Of a DNA stretch of 41,813 bases, positions 16,617 to 25,504 are shown piece by piece; positions within the stretch are counted from its first letter, which is position 1; each line of letters begins with the position of its first letter. The DNA is from Sulfitobacter sp. (GTDB taxonomy: Bacteria; Pseudomonadota; Alphaproteobacteria; Rhodobacterales; Rhodobacteraceae). The DNA lies in contig JAFMGZ010000020.1 in the NCBI GenBank assembly GCA_017854855.1, positions 1-41,813 of the forward strand, given 5' to 3'. The translations under genes were made by a program, and so were the position numbers. A model generated the notes under the pieces. That model did no database searches. It was not told where the DNA came from and saw only the letters and a list, made by a program, of their open reading frames with translations.

Positions 16617-17495
16617 TCAGTTCAGGAAGTGGAAAACTTCGCGGGACTGACCCTCAAGCGATTTACGCATCTTCATGAAAGCGGCAGCTTCCAATTGGCG
16701 TACACGCTCCTTTGACAGCTTCAACTCTTCACCAAGGCTTTCCAATGTGCGCGGCTCTTCGCGCAGCTTGCGTTCGCGCACGATGAACTGCTCACGATCG
16801 TTCAATTCTCTCATCGCGGCCAACAGCCAAGCGCGCAGCTGTTCTGTATCATGGCTGTCCTCGACACGCTCGGCGGCCTGCGCACTGTCATCAACCAATG
16901 CGTCAATCCACTCTCTGCCTTCGTCTTCGGCCGATTGGGTCGCGTTCAGCGAATAGTCAGAGCCGGACAAGCGGCCTTCCATCATCTCTACATCATGCAA
17001 AGGCACACCAATCTCAGTAGAGATCATCTGACGCAGCTGGTATTTGTCCAGCGTTTCGCCCGCTGCTGCCGCCTCGCGCTCAAGCCGGGCCTGAACACGG
17101 CGCATGTTGAAAAACAAAGATTTCTGCGAAGATGTCGAACCGGTCCGCACCATGGACCAGTTGCGCATGACATGGTCCTGAATGCTGGCCTTGATCCACC
17201 ACACCGCATAGGTCGAAAACCGCACCCCGCGATCGGGATCAAACTTGTCCGCCGCCTTCATCAGGCCCAGACCCGCTTCCTGGATCAGGTCGTTCATCGG
17301 CGCGCCGTAGCGCTTGAATTTGCCCGCCATGGAAATCGCCAGCCGCATATAGGCGGTGATCAAACGGTGCAGGGCTGCCTCGTCGCGCTGATCGCGCCAG
17401 GCATAGGCCAGCTTCAGCTCTGTGTCCGCGTCCAGCAGTTCTGCTTTCATCGCGGTACGGGTCAGTGAGAATTCGCGTGCCGTTTGCAGTGTCAT
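16617..17495 (-). CDS. rpoH: RNA polymerase sigma-32 factor, RpoHII type
   Basis: This 292-residue sigma-70 family member belongs to the heat-shock/photo-oxidative group. Region 2 includes LIQEAGLGLMKAADKFDPDRG and YAVWWIKASIQDHVMRN. The RpoH box appears as QKSLFFNMRR. Region 4 ends in the helix-turn-helix LESLGEELKLSKERVRQLE. Length and sequence style suggest RpoHII, which in Rhodobacter serves the singlet-oxygen response, rather than classic RpoHI. The MTLQTAREFSLTR start is chosen for length; the reading extends openly to 17666 without homology. It diverges from cobU, and an ECF-like promoter lies upstream. Confidence 0.94.
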   Translation of the reverse strand: MTLQTAREFSLTRTAMKAELLDADTELKLAYAWRDQRDEAALHRLITAYMRLAISMAGKFKRYGAPMNDLIQEAGLGLMKAADKFDPDRGVRFSTYAVWWIKASIQDHVMRNWSMVRTGSTSSQKSLFFNMRRVQARLEREAAAAGETLDKYQLRQMISTEIGVPLHDVEMMEGRLSGSDYSLNATQSAEDEGREWIDALVDDSAQAAERVEDSHDTEQLRAWLLAAMRELNDREQFIVRERKLREEPRTLESLGEELKLSKERVRQLEAAAFMKMRKSLEGQSREVFHFLN

Positions 17496-17547
17496 CTTCG
17501 ATTTTCCCTGATCTTGGTCGCACGCCTTGTGACGTGCTGTTGGTTCC

Positions 17548-17575
17548 TTTACGCACTCACCACTGGTTTGGTTCC
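17548..17575 (-). promoter_or_regulatory. Candidate ECF-sigma promoter of rpoHII
   Basis: Read on the minus strand, GGAAC (17575-17571), a 17-bp spacer and CGTAAA (17553-17548) resemble the GGAAC-N16/17-CGTT layout used by several alphaproteobacterial ECF sigma factors. Transcription would start about 45 nt before the rpoHII ATG. A second GGAACC occurs at 17547-17542. It does not match the TGATCC-type Rhodobacter RpoE promoter. The factor that would use it is unknown. Confidence 0.35.
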
Positions 17576-17592
17576 CGAAAAAAGTGAAAGAA

Positions 17593-18114
17593 ATGTTTCC
17601 ACAATCAACTTTTGTTTTAGGGGGGGCTGCCTCTGGCAAGTCCCAATGGGCAGAGGAATTTGTCAAATCTTGCGGTTTGCCAATGGTTTACCTTGCCACG
17701 GGGCAGGTCTTTGATGCTGAGGTCGCGGCCCGGGTCGAGGTTCATAAAAAGCGCAGGGATGAACGCTGGCACACAGTTGAGGTTCCTTTGGACCTTGGTC
17801 CGGCATTGGCCGATATCCCGTCTGATCATATCGTGCTGATTGATTGCGCGACCATGTGGCTGACCAATCAAATGATGGAAAACGCGGATCTTGCCGCCGC
17901 GCAATTGGATCTGGTCGCCGCCTTGCGCGGCTGTGTGGCACCTTGGGTCATCGTCTCAAACGAAGTGGGACAGGGCATCGTCCCTGACAACGCCCTGTCA
18001 CGGCAGTTTCGCGAAGCACAAGGCAGGCTGAACATTGCACTGGCAGCCCATGCAGAGCTGGCCGTGCAGGTGATCGCCGGGTTGCCACAGGTTTTGAAAG
18101 GACAGCTGCCATGA
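17593..18114 (+). CDS. cobU: Adenosylcobinamide kinase / adenosylcobinamide-phosphate guanylyltransferase
   Basis: This 173-residue bifunctional enzyme (also named CobP) phosphorylates adenosylcobinamide and transfers GMP to it in nucleotide-loop assembly of vitamin B12. The P-loop is GGAASGKSQWAEE; further signatures are LIDCATMWLTNQM and VSNEVGQGIVPDN followed by RQFREAQGRLN. The ATG at 17593 is preferred over GTG at 17584; both lack a strong Shine-Dalgarno. It overlaps the next gene by ATGA, forming a small cobalamin-salvage unit. Confidence 0.96.
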   Translation: MFPQSTFVLGGAASGKSQWAEEFVKSCGLPMVYLATGQVFDAEVAARVEVHKKRRDERWHTVEVPLDLGPALADIPSDHIVLIDCATMWLTNQMMENADLAAAQLDLVAALRGCVAPWVIVSNEVGQGIVPDNALSRQFREAQGRLNIALAAHAELAVQVIAGLPQVLKGQLP

Positions 18115-18692
18115 CCGTCTGGCATTGGGTCCGCCACGGGCCAACCCATGAAAAGACCTTTGTTGGATGGCGCGACGTGCCCGCCGATCTGTCTGACACG
18201 GCACAGATCGAGCGGCTTCACCGGCATCTTCCCCTCGATGCGATGATGATCTCTTCCGATCTGATCCGCTGCGTGGCGACGGCAGATGTCTTGGGCATCC
18301 CCAGCCGCCAACGCCTGCCCCATCACGCCGACCTGCGAGAGTTACATTTCGGCGTCTGGGACGGCATGCATTTTACCGAAGTCAGCAAACGCGATCCAGA
18401 GCTGTCGCGCGCTTATTGGGAAAAGCCGGGCGATGTGGTGGCACCGGGCGGCGAAAGCTGGAACCAGGCCTCTGCCCGTGTCAGCCGCGTGGTCGATGCG
18501 ATGAACGCCGCGCATCCGGCGGCGCATATCATCGCCGTGGCCCATTTCGGTGTGATTTTGACACAGGTGCAGCGCGCGCTTGGCGTCACGCCCTATCAGG
18601 CGATGGCGCATAAGATCGACAATCTGTCCGTCACGACCCTGCGCCATGACGCTGGCAATTGGCACGCCGAAGCAATCAATCACCTACCGTGA
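18111..18692 (+). CDS. Histidine phosphatase family protein, probably CobC-like alpha-ribazole phosphatase
   Basis: This 193-residue phosphoglycerate-mutase-like phosphatase has the catalytic RHG motif at residues 8-10 (VRHGPTHEK). A conserved ELHFGVWDGM segment and the second catalytic His (AVAHFGVI) follow. On sequence alone the substrate is unknown. The 4-bp overlap with cobU points to dephosphorylation of alpha-ribazole phosphate or adenosylcobalamin phosphate. Confidence 0.88.
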   Translation: MTVWHWVRHGPTHEKTFVGWRDVPADLSDTAQIERLHRHLPLDAMMISSDLIRCVATADVLGIPSRQRLPHHADLRELHFGVWDGMHFTEVSKRDPELSRAYWEKPGDVVAPGGESWNQASARVSRVVDAMNAAHPAAHIIAVAHFGVILTQVQRALGVTPYQAMAHKIDNLSVTTLRHDAGNWHAEAINHLP

Positions 18693-18752
18693 TGACGGGA
18701 GGCACATAATAGCGTTTGCCGGGGCGCTATGTGGCCGCATAGATTAATCGTC

Positions 18753-19430
18753 ATGACTTATGACCTTTACATCGGCGATCGTACCTTCTCCAGCTGGTCC
18801 TTGCGGGGCTGGCTGATGTTGGAGAAATTCAACCTGCCCTATCGGACCCATATGGTTGGTCTGTACAGCGGCACAATGGCTGCCGAGCTGGCACCACTTG
18901 CCCCCGCCAAACTGGTGCCTGCGATGCGCACGCCAGAGGGGACAGTCGTCGGCGAGACCCTTGCCATGGCAGAGACATTGGCAGAGCGGCACCCCGAGGC
19001 GGGCCTTTGGCCCGCAGACCCCGCAGCACGCGCCACCGCACGGTGGCTGTCAGCGGCGATGTGTTCGGGTTTTTCAGCCCTGCGCGGGGCCTGTCCCATG
19101 CAGTTGCAGCATGTGAACGTAGGATTTGTGCCCAGCGCCGAGGTTCTGGCAGATCTGGCCCGGATCGAAGAGCTGTGGGTCCATGCCCGAAGCTTGCGCC
19201 AGACAGAAGGGCCCTGGCTCTTTGGCGGTTACAGCCTTGCGGATGTCTTCTATGCCCCGGTGGCGGCGCGCATTTTGGGCTATGACTTGCCCGTCTCCGA
19301 TGCGGCGCGCGCCTATTGCATGACCACTGTTGAGGATGCCGCCTTCAAGGCTTGGCGGGCAGAGGGGCTGAAAGTGACCTATGACCCCTTTCCCTATGAT
19401 CTGGGCATGCCGACGCGGCCCTGGCCCTAA
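18753..19430 (+). CDS. Glutathione S-transferase family protein
   Basis: This 225-residue protein has a thioredoxin-like N-terminus (DLYIGDRTFSSWSLRGWLML, with the S/W-S-x-R region that contacts glutathione) and a helical C-terminal domain ending around FPYDLGMPTRPWP. The start MTYDLYIGDR is set by homology, since the Shine-Dalgarno is poor. An ATG at 18729 is possible. Substrate is unknown. A weak 6-bp hairpin (18709-18730) just upstream may separate it from the cobalamin pair. Confidence 0.92.
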   Translation: MTYDLYIGDRTFSSWSLRGWLMLEKFNLPYRTHMVGLYSGTMAAELAPLAPAKLVPAMRTPEGTVVGETLAMAETLAERHPEAGLWPADPAARATARWLSAAMCSGFSALRGACPMQLQHVNVGFVPSAEVLADLARIEELWVHARSLRQTEGPWLFGGYSLADVFYAPVAARILGYDLPVSDAARAYCMTTVEDAAFKAWRAEGLKVTYDPFPYDLGMPTRPWP

Positions 19431-19433
19431 GGT

Positions 19434-19453
19434 GCAGCCGATACTTTGGCTGC
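19434..19453 (+). terminator. Weak hairpin after the GST gene
   Basis: GCAGCC (19434-19439) pairs with GGCTGC (19448-19453) around an 8-nt loop, starting 4 nt after the stop codon. The stop context TAAGGTG recurs before other terminators here (31765 and 32386). The stem is short and lacks a U-run. Confidence 0.3.
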
Positions 19454-19455
19454 CG

Positions 19456-19493
19456 TTAATCATTCCTAAAGACACCCTGCCTACCCATTAACC
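19456..19493 (+). promoter_or_regulatory. Candidate CtrA-like sites ahead of comM
   Basis: TTAA-N7-TAAA (19456-19470) is one mismatch from the CtrA consensus TTAA-N7-TTAA, and a TTAACC half-site lies at 19488-19493, 19 nt before the comM GTG. In Rhodobacter capsulatus, competence genes including comM are under CtrA control. This gives the weak match some support, but it is not proof. Confidence 0.3.
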
Positions 19494-19512
19494 ATTCACA
19501 TGGGAGAGTGGC

Positions 19513-21027
19513 GTGGTTTCACGGGCCTATACAGTCGCGTTTCAGGGGGTGGAGGCCCGCATCGTCGAGGTGCAATGTGCGGTCACCGCCGGTCTGCCGG
19601 CCTTTTCCATCGTAGGCCTGCCGGACAAGGCCGTGTCAGAGGCCCGCGACCGCGTGCGCACGGCCCTGACCTCTATGGCGATTGCGCTGCCGTCCAAACG
19701 CATCACCGTCAACCTAAGCCCTGCGGATCTGCCAAAGGAGGGCAGTCATTTCGATCTGCCCATTGCCTTTGCCCTGCTGGCCGCACTGGACATCCTGCCG
19801 GCGGATGTGACCGAAACCGTCGTGGCATTGGGAGAGCTGTCCCTGGACGGCACGCTGGTGCCCGTGGTGGGTGCCTTGCCCGCCGCGATGGCCGCGGCGG
19901 AACACAACCGCAGCCTGCTTTGCCCGCTTGGATCCGGGGCCGAAGCCGCCTGGGTCGGTCAGGCCGAGGTGATCGCGGCTGCCACACTGGGCGATGTGGT
20001 GCGGCACTATACCGGGCAGAATACGCTGAGCCCGGCTGAGCCGGGCGAAGTCAGCCTTGGCCCTCAGGGGCGCGACCTGCGCGAGGTCAAGGGGCAGGAA
20101 CGTGCCAAACGCGCCCTGGAAATTGCGGCAGCGGGTCGGCATCACCTTATGCTGGTCGGCACGCCGGGCTCTGGCAAAAGCATGCTTGCGGCGCGGCTGC
20201 CCTCTATCCTGCCGCCCCTGTCGGCGGCCGAGGCACTGGACACATCCATGATCCATTCGCTGGCCGGTCTGCTGGACGAAGGGGGCATTTCCCGCGCGCG
20301 ACCCTTTCGCGAACCCCATCACACCGCGTCGATGGCTGCGATTATCGGGGGGGGACGGCAGGCAAAACCGGGCGAGGTCAGCCTGGCCCATAACGGCGTT
20401 TTGTTCATGGACGAATTTCCCGAATTTCCCCGCATGGTTCTGGAAACCCTCAGGCAACCGATTGAAACCGGCGAAGTGATGATCGCAAGGGCCAATGCCC
20501 ATGTGAAATATCCCTGCAAGTTCATGCTGGTCGCGGCGGCCAATCCCTGTAAATGCGGCTATCTTTCCGATCCCGCCCGCGCCTGCGCCCGGGTCCCCCA
20601 ATGCGGCGATGACTACATGGGCCGGATATCAGGCCCGCTGATGGACCGCTTTGATCTGCGGGTGGATGTCCCACCGGTTGCCTTTACCGATCTTGACCTG
20701 CCGGCCAGCGGGCCAAGCTCTGCCGAAGTCGCGGCCCGTGTTGCCGCTGCCCGCGAGGTGCAGCGCCAACGCTTTTCAGGCAAGACAGGCCTGCGCGTCA
20801 ATGCGGATGCCGAAGGGGATATGCTGGAACAGATCGCAAGCCCCGATGCAGAGGCCCGTGCCCTGCTGATGCGCGTGGCCGAAAGGTTTCACCTGTCGGC
20901 GCGGGGCTATCACCGGGTCATGCGGGTGGCGCGCACGATTGCGGATCTGGACGGGGCCGAAACCGTGGCCAAGCCCCATATCGCAGAGGCGGTCAGTTTC
21001 CGCCTGCCTGCGGCAATTGTTGCCTGA
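19513..21027 (+). CDS. comM: YifB/ComM family Mg chelatase-like AAA+ ATPase
   Basis: This 504-residue AAA+ protein matches ComM, a hexameric helicase that aids branch migration during natural transformation. An N-terminal Lon-like fold (about 1-170, IVGLPDKAVSEARDRVR) precedes the ATPase with Walker A GTPGSGKSML and Walker B GVLFMDEFPEF. A Mg-chelatase-like C-terminus holds four clustered cysteines (NPCKCGYLSDPARACARVPQ). GTG start with GGGAG upstream. In Rhodobacterales, ComM helps recipients take up gene-transfer-agent DNA. Its 3' end overlaps the convergent esterase by 35 bp. Confidence 0.95.
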   Translation: MVSRAYTVAFQGVEARIVEVQCAVTAGLPAFSIVGLPDKAVSEARDRVRTALTSMAIALPSKRITVNLSPADLPKEGSHFDLPIAFALLAALDILPADVTETVVALGELSLDGTLVPVVGALPAAMAAAEHNRSLLCPLGSGAEAAWVGQAEVIAAATLGDVVRHYTGQNTLSPAEPGEVSLGPQGRDLREVKGQERAKRALEIAAAGRHHLMLVGTPGSGKSMLAARLPSILPPLSAAEALDTSMIHSLAGLLDEGGISRARPFREPHHTASMAAIIGGGRQAKPGEVSLAHNGVLFMDEFPEFPRMVLETLRQPIETGEVMIARANAHVKYPCKFMLVAAANPCKCGYLSDPARACARVPQCGDDYMGRISGPLMDRFDLRVDVPPVAFTDLDLPASGPSSAEVAARVAAAREVQRQRFSGKTGLRVNADAEGDMLEQIASPDAEARALLMRVAERFHLSARGYHRVMRVARTIADLDGAETVAKPHIAEAVSFRLPAAIVA

Positions 21028-21919
21028 TCCAATCGGCCAGATCATCCAATGTCTGGCGCGCCTCGGGCAGGATATTGTGAAAGATCGGCCAGGCATGCGG
21101 CAGGTCCCGCTGCTCAATATAGGTCACGGCAACCTTGGAGGCCTGCATCAGGGCCGTCATGCGACGGGCGTCATCACGCAGGATTTCTGTGTCCCCGGCA
21201 GTGATCCAGACGGGTGGTGCCCCCGCAAAATTTGCAAAAAGGGGGCTCGCGCGGGGATCGTCCGCTGCATGCCCCTGCAAATACATCTCTGCCATTTGCG
21301 CGGCACGATCTGCGGGCAGCACCGCCTCGACCTCGGAGTTATACCGAAAACTGTCGCCGGAATAGGAAAGATCCGTCAACGGCGAAAAACAAAAGACCGC
21401 GCCGGGCAAATCCGCCTGATCCGCCAGAAGCTGCCCCAATAGCGCCAGGGCCAGGGCACCGCCTGCACTGTCCCCGCCGATCACGATTTGCCTTGCGGGG
21501 ACGCCGCTGGCGCATAGACCGTCAAAGGCCACGCGCACATCGTCAAAGGCTGCGGGAAAGGGCGCTTCGGGGGCCCGGCGATAGCGCGGCATGACCACCC
21601 GAGCGGCCAGACGTTTGCCCAATGCAGCCGCCATCGCCGCATGGGTGCGCGGACTGCCAAAGATAAAACCACCGCCATGGATATAGAAAATCACCGCAGT
21701 GCTGCTCAACTCTTCGGGAACGACCTCAAGCACATCGGCGCGCCGCCCGTCATGTTCCAGAACCTGCCATTGCATCTGGGTGCCGCGCGGGGCGTGAAAA
21801 AACATCCGCGCGCTCCACTCCAGTCGGCGGCGCAGGCCCTGGGCGTCCGCCATCCGCCGCAGGGTTGGTTTTTCGACATGCCGCAGCCAAAAGTTGAGAA
21901 GTCGAGCCCTAAAGCTCAC
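20993..21919 (-). CDS. Alpha/beta hydrolase, hormone-sensitive lipase family (esterase)
   Basis: This 308-residue carboxylesterase-like enzyme has the oxyanion motif HGGGF (in [11 protein letters not shown]) and nucleophile elbow GDSAGG. Asp in GDTEILRDD and His in LPHAWPIF complete the likely triad. No signal peptide is evident. The substrate is probably a short-chain ester but is not determined. Its start overlaps the gshB stop by 4 bp, indicating cotranscription, while its end overlaps comM tail-to-tail. Confidence 0.92.
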   Translation of the reverse strand: MSFRARLLNFWLRHVEKPTLRRMADAQGLRRRLEWSARMFFHAPRGTQMQWQVLEHDGRRADVLEVVPEELSSTAVIFYIHGGGFIFGSPRTHAAMAAALGKRLAARVVMPRYRRAPEAPFPAAFDDVRVAFDGLCASGVPARQIVIGGDSAGGALALALLGQLLADQADLPGAVFCFSPLTDLSYSGDSFRYNSEVEAVLPADRAAQMAEMYLQGHAADDPRASPLFANFAGAPPVWITAGDTEILRDDARRMTALMQASKVAVTYIEQRDLPHAWPIFHNILPEARQTLDDLADWIRQQLPQAGGN

Positions 21920-22851
21920 GCGCGGCGCGCCTCGATCGCCTCCCAGATTTTGGCTGCGATATTCACGCCGTCAAACCGCTCCAGCTCCTGGATACCGGTG
22001 GGTGAGGTCAGGTTGATCTCGGTCAGGTAATCGCCAATCACGTCAATGCCGACAAAAACCTGTCCCTTTTCCTTCAAAAGCGGACCGATGGTGGCGCAAA
22101 TCTCCAGATCACGCTCCGTCAGGCCGATCTTTTCGGGCCTGCCACCGACATGCATGTTGGAACGGGTCTCGCCTTCGGCCGGAACCCGGTTGATCGCGCC
22201 CACAGCCTCACCTTCAACAAGAATGACGCGTTTGTCGCCCTTTGACACAGCCGGCAGGAATTTCTGTACGATCAACGGCTCGCGCGAAAAGCTGCTGAAC
22301 AGCTCATGGAGCGAGCCAAGGTTGCGGTCCTCAACGGTCAGACGGAACACGCCCGCACCGCCGTTGCCATACAAGGGCTTGAGGATCACATCACCATGTT
22401 TCGCCTTGAACGCCTTGATGGTGTCCAGATCACGGGCAATTGTTGTCGGTGGCGTCAGTTCGGGAAAATTCAGAACCAAGAGTTTTTCGGGGTAATTGCG
22501 CACCCAGAACGGATCATTGACAACCAGCGTCGTTGCCTTGATCCGGTCCAGCAGATGTGTCGTCGTGATATAATGCATGTCAAAGGGCGGATCCTGCCGC
22601 AGCCAGACAACGTCAAAATCGGCAAGGTCCACTTCCCGTTCGGGTCCCATCTGCGCATGTTCACCCTGCACCCTTTGTACGGTAAAATCCTGCCCGCGTG
22701 CGGTAATGCGCCCTTCTTGGTAGGCTAATTTGTCAGGGGAATAGAAGAACAGCGAATGCCCCCGCGCCTGTGCTTCTTCGGCTAGGCGAAAGCTGCTGTC
22801 CGCGTTGATGTTCACATCCCCGATTGGGTCCATCTGAAAGGCGATTTTCAT
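21916..22851 (-). CDS. gshB: Glutathione synthase
   Basis: GshB joins gamma-glutamylcysteine to glycine using ATP. The 311-residue ATP-grasp protein starts [20 protein letters not shown]. It contains the nucleotide-binding loop [14 protein letters not shown] and the C-terminal metal/substrate segment [16 protein letters not shown]. It is downstream of yraN (58 bp), in the rsmI-yraN-gshB order I associate with Rhodobacterales. Confidence 0.97.
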   Translation of the reverse strand: MKIAFQMDPIGDVNINADSSFRLAEEAQARGHSLFFYSPDKLAYQEGRITARGQDFTVQRVQGEHAQMGPEREVDLADFDVVWLRQDPPFDMHYITTTHLLDRIKATTLVVNDPFWVRNYPEKLLVLNFPELTPPTTIARDLDTIKAFKAKHGDVILKPLYGNGGAGVFRLTVEDRNLGSLHELFSSFSREPLIVQKFLPAVSKGDKRVILVEGEAVGAINRVPAEGETRSNMHVGGRPEKIGLTERDLEICATIGPLLKEKGQVFVGIDVIGDYLTEINLTSPTGIQELERFDGVNIAAKIWEAIEARRA

Positions 22852-22909
22852 GGGTATATCCTTGCTGCTTACCCTTTAAATGGCCCAGCAGGATACAAGG
22901 TGCAATGGG

Positions 22910-23290
22910 TCAGCCCTGTCCAAACGCGTTTTCGATGATCTGCATGTCACCCGAACCATCCACCAAAGCCACGTCAAACCGAACGTGTGTCAGGCTACCG
23001 CCCGGCTCTGTGCCCAAAAACTCTTCGGCGGCGGCATAGATACGGCGCATCTGCCTGATCGTCAGGCTTTCGGCGGCGCGGGCCAAATTGCGGCTTTGCT
23101 TCACCTCAACAAAGACCAGTCCCGTGCCATCGCGGACAATCAGATCGATTTCGCCGCCCTTGCCACGCCAGCGACGTCGCGCAACTGCAAATCCCCGGCG
23201 CTCATAATCCTGTGCGATGCGGTGTTCGGCGGCAAGTCCCGCCTGAAATGCCATTGCGCCACGGTGATGCCTGATCCGGGTTCCGGTCAT
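22910..23290 (-). CDS. yraN: YraN family protein (UPF0102, nuclease-like fold)
   Basis: This 126-residue protein has the UPF0102 core GGEIDLIVRDGTGLVFVEVKQS. The E-D-E-x-K arrangement recalls restriction-endonuclease/Holliday-resolvase folds, although a function is not established for the family. The region AGLAAEHRIAQDYERRGF is typical. A shorter start at 23254 is possible, but the basic N-terminal tail is common in relatives. It lies 48 bp after rsmI. Confidence 0.93.
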   Translation of the reverse strand: MTGTRIRHHRGAMAFQAGLAAEHRIAQDYERRGFAVARRRWRGKGGEIDLIVRDGTGLVFVEVKQSRNLARAAESLTIRQMRRIYAAAEEFLGTEPGGSLTHVRFDVALVDGSGDMQIIENAFGQG

Positions 23291-23338
23291 ATTTCATCCA
23301 ACTCAATTTTCATTCGATGCCATTATTTATGATCCGTT

Positions 23339-24217
23339 TCACGTATCATCCGGTTCATTGTCCGGCTTACCAAGCGCCAATGCCGCCTGATAAATCTGGC
23401 GGCGCGGCAACCCATGCGCCTGGGCAACCATATCTGCAGCATCACGCACCGACATACCGGTCAAAGCCCGACGCAGGTCCGACTCTATGTCAGTTTGATT
23501 AACAGTTTCTGAATGTCCCCGGTCCACCAGCACGACAACCTCGCCTTTCGGGGCGGCTGTGGCGTAGCCTTGTGCAAGATCGGCCAGGGTTCCGCGCCGG
23601 ATCTCTTCAAATTTCTTTGTCAGTTCTCGGCATACAGCGGCTTTGCGATCTGCCCCCAATGCCGTTGCCGCATCGCGCAGCATGGCACCCAACCGTTTGG
23701 GCGATTCGTAAAAAGCCAACGTGCCGGGAATATCGCGCAGTTTTTCCAGTGCCGTCAGCCGGGCGGCTTTGGAATTGGGCAAGAAGCCAGCAAAAAAGAA
23801 GGCATCCGTCGGCAAGCCCCCCAGCGCCAATGCGGTCAGCACCGCAGAGGGCCCTGGCGCGCAGGTCATGGTAATCCCGCCTTCTGCCCCCGCGCGGGCC
23901 AACTCAAACCCCGGATCCGCAATCAGGGGCATCCCCGCCTCAGAGGCATAGGCCACGGATTTACCCTCACGCACCGCCTCGACCAGGCGGGTTTGAACAC
24001 CGGTGCCGCTATGGTCGTGCAGCGCCAAGATCCGACGGTCCCCAAGCGGCACCCCGTGAATGTCCATCAGTTTGCGCAGACTGCGCGTGTCCTCGGCCGC
24101 CAGCACATCGGCAGAGGCCAGCACATCAAGCGCGCGCAGCGTGATGTCCCGCGCAGTTCCAATCGGCACGCCGACAAAGTACAATCCTGCCGTCAAGGGC
24201 ACCTTTTGATAATTCAT
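23339..24217 (-). CDS. rsmI: 16S rRNA (cytidine(1402)-2'-O)-methyltransferase
   Basis: RsmI 2'-O-methylates C1402 in the ribosomal decoding centre. The 292-residue SAM-dependent tetrapyrrole-methylase-fold protein shows VGVPIGTARDITLRAL, AAEDTR, EAGMPLIADPG and FAGFLPNSKAARL, all diagnostic. The start MNYQKVPLTAGLYFVG (24217) precedes the first strand; a 12-codon longer reading to 24250 would shorten the divergent promoter region with the LpoA-like gene. Confidence 0.95.
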   Translation of the reverse strand: MNYQKVPLTAGLYFVGVPIGTARDITLRALDVLASADVLAAEDTRSLRKLMDIHGVPLGDRRILALHDHSGTGVQTRLVEAVREGKSVAYASEAGMPLIADPGFELARAGAEGGITMTCAPGPSAVLTALALGGLPTDAFFFAGFLPNSKAARLTALEKLRDIPGTLAFYESPKRLGAMLRDAATALGADRKAAVCRELTKKFEEIRRGTLADLAQGYATAAPKGEVVVLVDRGHSETVNQTDIESDLRRALTGMSVRDAADMVAQAHGLPRRQIYQAALALGKPDNEPDDT

Positions 24218-24306
24218 GCTGGACCCGCCTTTTGCACCCTCTATGATCACGCCCGAGAAATGCGGTGTGATGCCACCGTTCTGACCTTTGTGGGAGTGAG
24301 TTCAAG

Positions 24307-25491
24307 ATGATTGCCTTTTTCGATGCCAGCCGCAAGAAGATGCGGCTTTTCCTGCTGCCTTTGTTTGCGATACTTTTGGCCGCCTGCGACCCCGCAGCTA
24401 TGGGAAGCATCGCAAATTCCGGTGGACCGAAAATCGACACAGCAGCACCGGTTCCCGTGGCCCTGCTCATTCCTCGCGGCGGCTCGGGAGGTGATAATCT
24501 TTTGGCGGATAACCTTGAAAATGCTGCGCGTCTGGCGATGCGTGATCTGGACGGCGTCCAGATTGACCTGCGCGTCTATGGCACGGCAGGCAATGCCACC
24601 ACCGCCGCCAGCATGGCCGCACAGGCCGTCAGCGAAGGGGCCAAGATCATCATCGGGCCAGTCTACGGCGAGGCGGCAAATGCAGCCGGCGTTGCCGTGG
24701 CGGCCAAGGGTGTGAATGTCTTGTCCTTCTCCAACAACGCCACCATCGCCGGGGGCAATGTCTTTGTGCTTGGACCAACCTTTGCGAATACGGCCAATCG
24801 TATGGTGGGATATGCCAAACGGACCGGTAAGGACCGGATCGTCATCCTGCATGGGCAGGATGTTGCCGGCCAATTGGGCCGCAATGCCATCCAACAGGCG
24901 ATCTCGGCCAATGGTGCCACGCTTGCGGGCACTGTCGATTACGCCCTGAGCCAGGATTCGGTCGTGGCCGCTGTCCCCAAGGTAAAGGCCACGATTGACA
25001 GCACCGGTGCCAACGCGCTTTTCCTGACAACATCGTCCTCCTCTGCCTTGCCGTTGTTTGCACAGCTTTTGCCAGAGGCGGGTGTGCAGGCAGGGTCGGT
25101 GCAATATATCGGCCTGACCCGCTGGGACATTCCCCCGCAAACGCTTGAGCTGCCCGGCGTGCAGGGTGGCATCTTTGCCCTGCCCGACCCAGGCGCATCA
25201 GAGGCTTTCAAACAGAAATATGCTGCGGCATACGGCGAGAGCCCGCATCCTTTGGCCAGTCTGGCCTTTGACGGGATTGCGGCTGTCGGGGCCCTGGCCA
25301 AGACGGGGAAATCTGATGCATTGACCGGCGCCTCCCTGACCCAAGGCGCAGGTTTTCGTGGGGCCACCGGCATCTTCCGTCTGCGCAGCGATGGCACTAA
25401 TGAACGCGGCCTTGCCGTGGCAACCGTGCGCGACAAGGGCGTTGTCATGATCGAAGGGGCACCACAGTCCTTTGGCGGCGCTGGGTTCTGA
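24307..25491 (+). CDS. LpoA-like penicillin-binding protein activator lipoprotein
   Basis: This 394-residue lipoprotein has a signal peptide ending in the lipobox LLAAC (Cys27). A periplasmic-binding-protein fold follows (VPVALLIPRGGSGGDNLL, IIGPVYGEAANAAGVAVAA, ALFLTTSSSSALPLF), as in the C-terminal domain of LpoA, which activates PBP1A in E. coli. The LpoA N-terminal TPR-like domain is absent. Divergence from rsmI-yraN mirrors the E. coli rsmI-lpoA-yraN neighbourhood and supports the call. A shorter start at 24340 would leave a canonical 16-residue signal peptide. It could instead be an ABC branched-chain amino-acid-binding relative. glnD begins 13 bp after its stop. Confidence 0.87.
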   Translation: MIAFFDASRKKMRLFLLPLFAILLAACDPAAMGSIANSGGPKIDTAAPVPVALLIPRGGSGGDNLLADNLENAARLAMRDLDGVQIDLRVYGTAGNATTAASMAAQAVSEGAKIIIGPVYGEAANAAGVAVAAKGVNVLSFSNNATIAGGNVFVLGPTFANTANRMVGYAKRTGKDRIVILHGQDVAGQLGRNAIQQAISANGATLAGTVDYALSQDSVVAAVPKVKATIDSTGANALFLTTSSSSALPLFAQLLPEAGVQAGSVQYIGLTRWDIPPQTLELPGVQGGIFALPDPGASEAFKQKYAAAYGESPHPLASLAFDGIAAVGALAKTGKSDALTGASLTQGAGFRGATGIFRLRSDGTNERGLAVATVRDKGVVMIEGAPQSFGGAGF

Positions 25492-25504
25492 TTTGACCCA
25501 AGAC

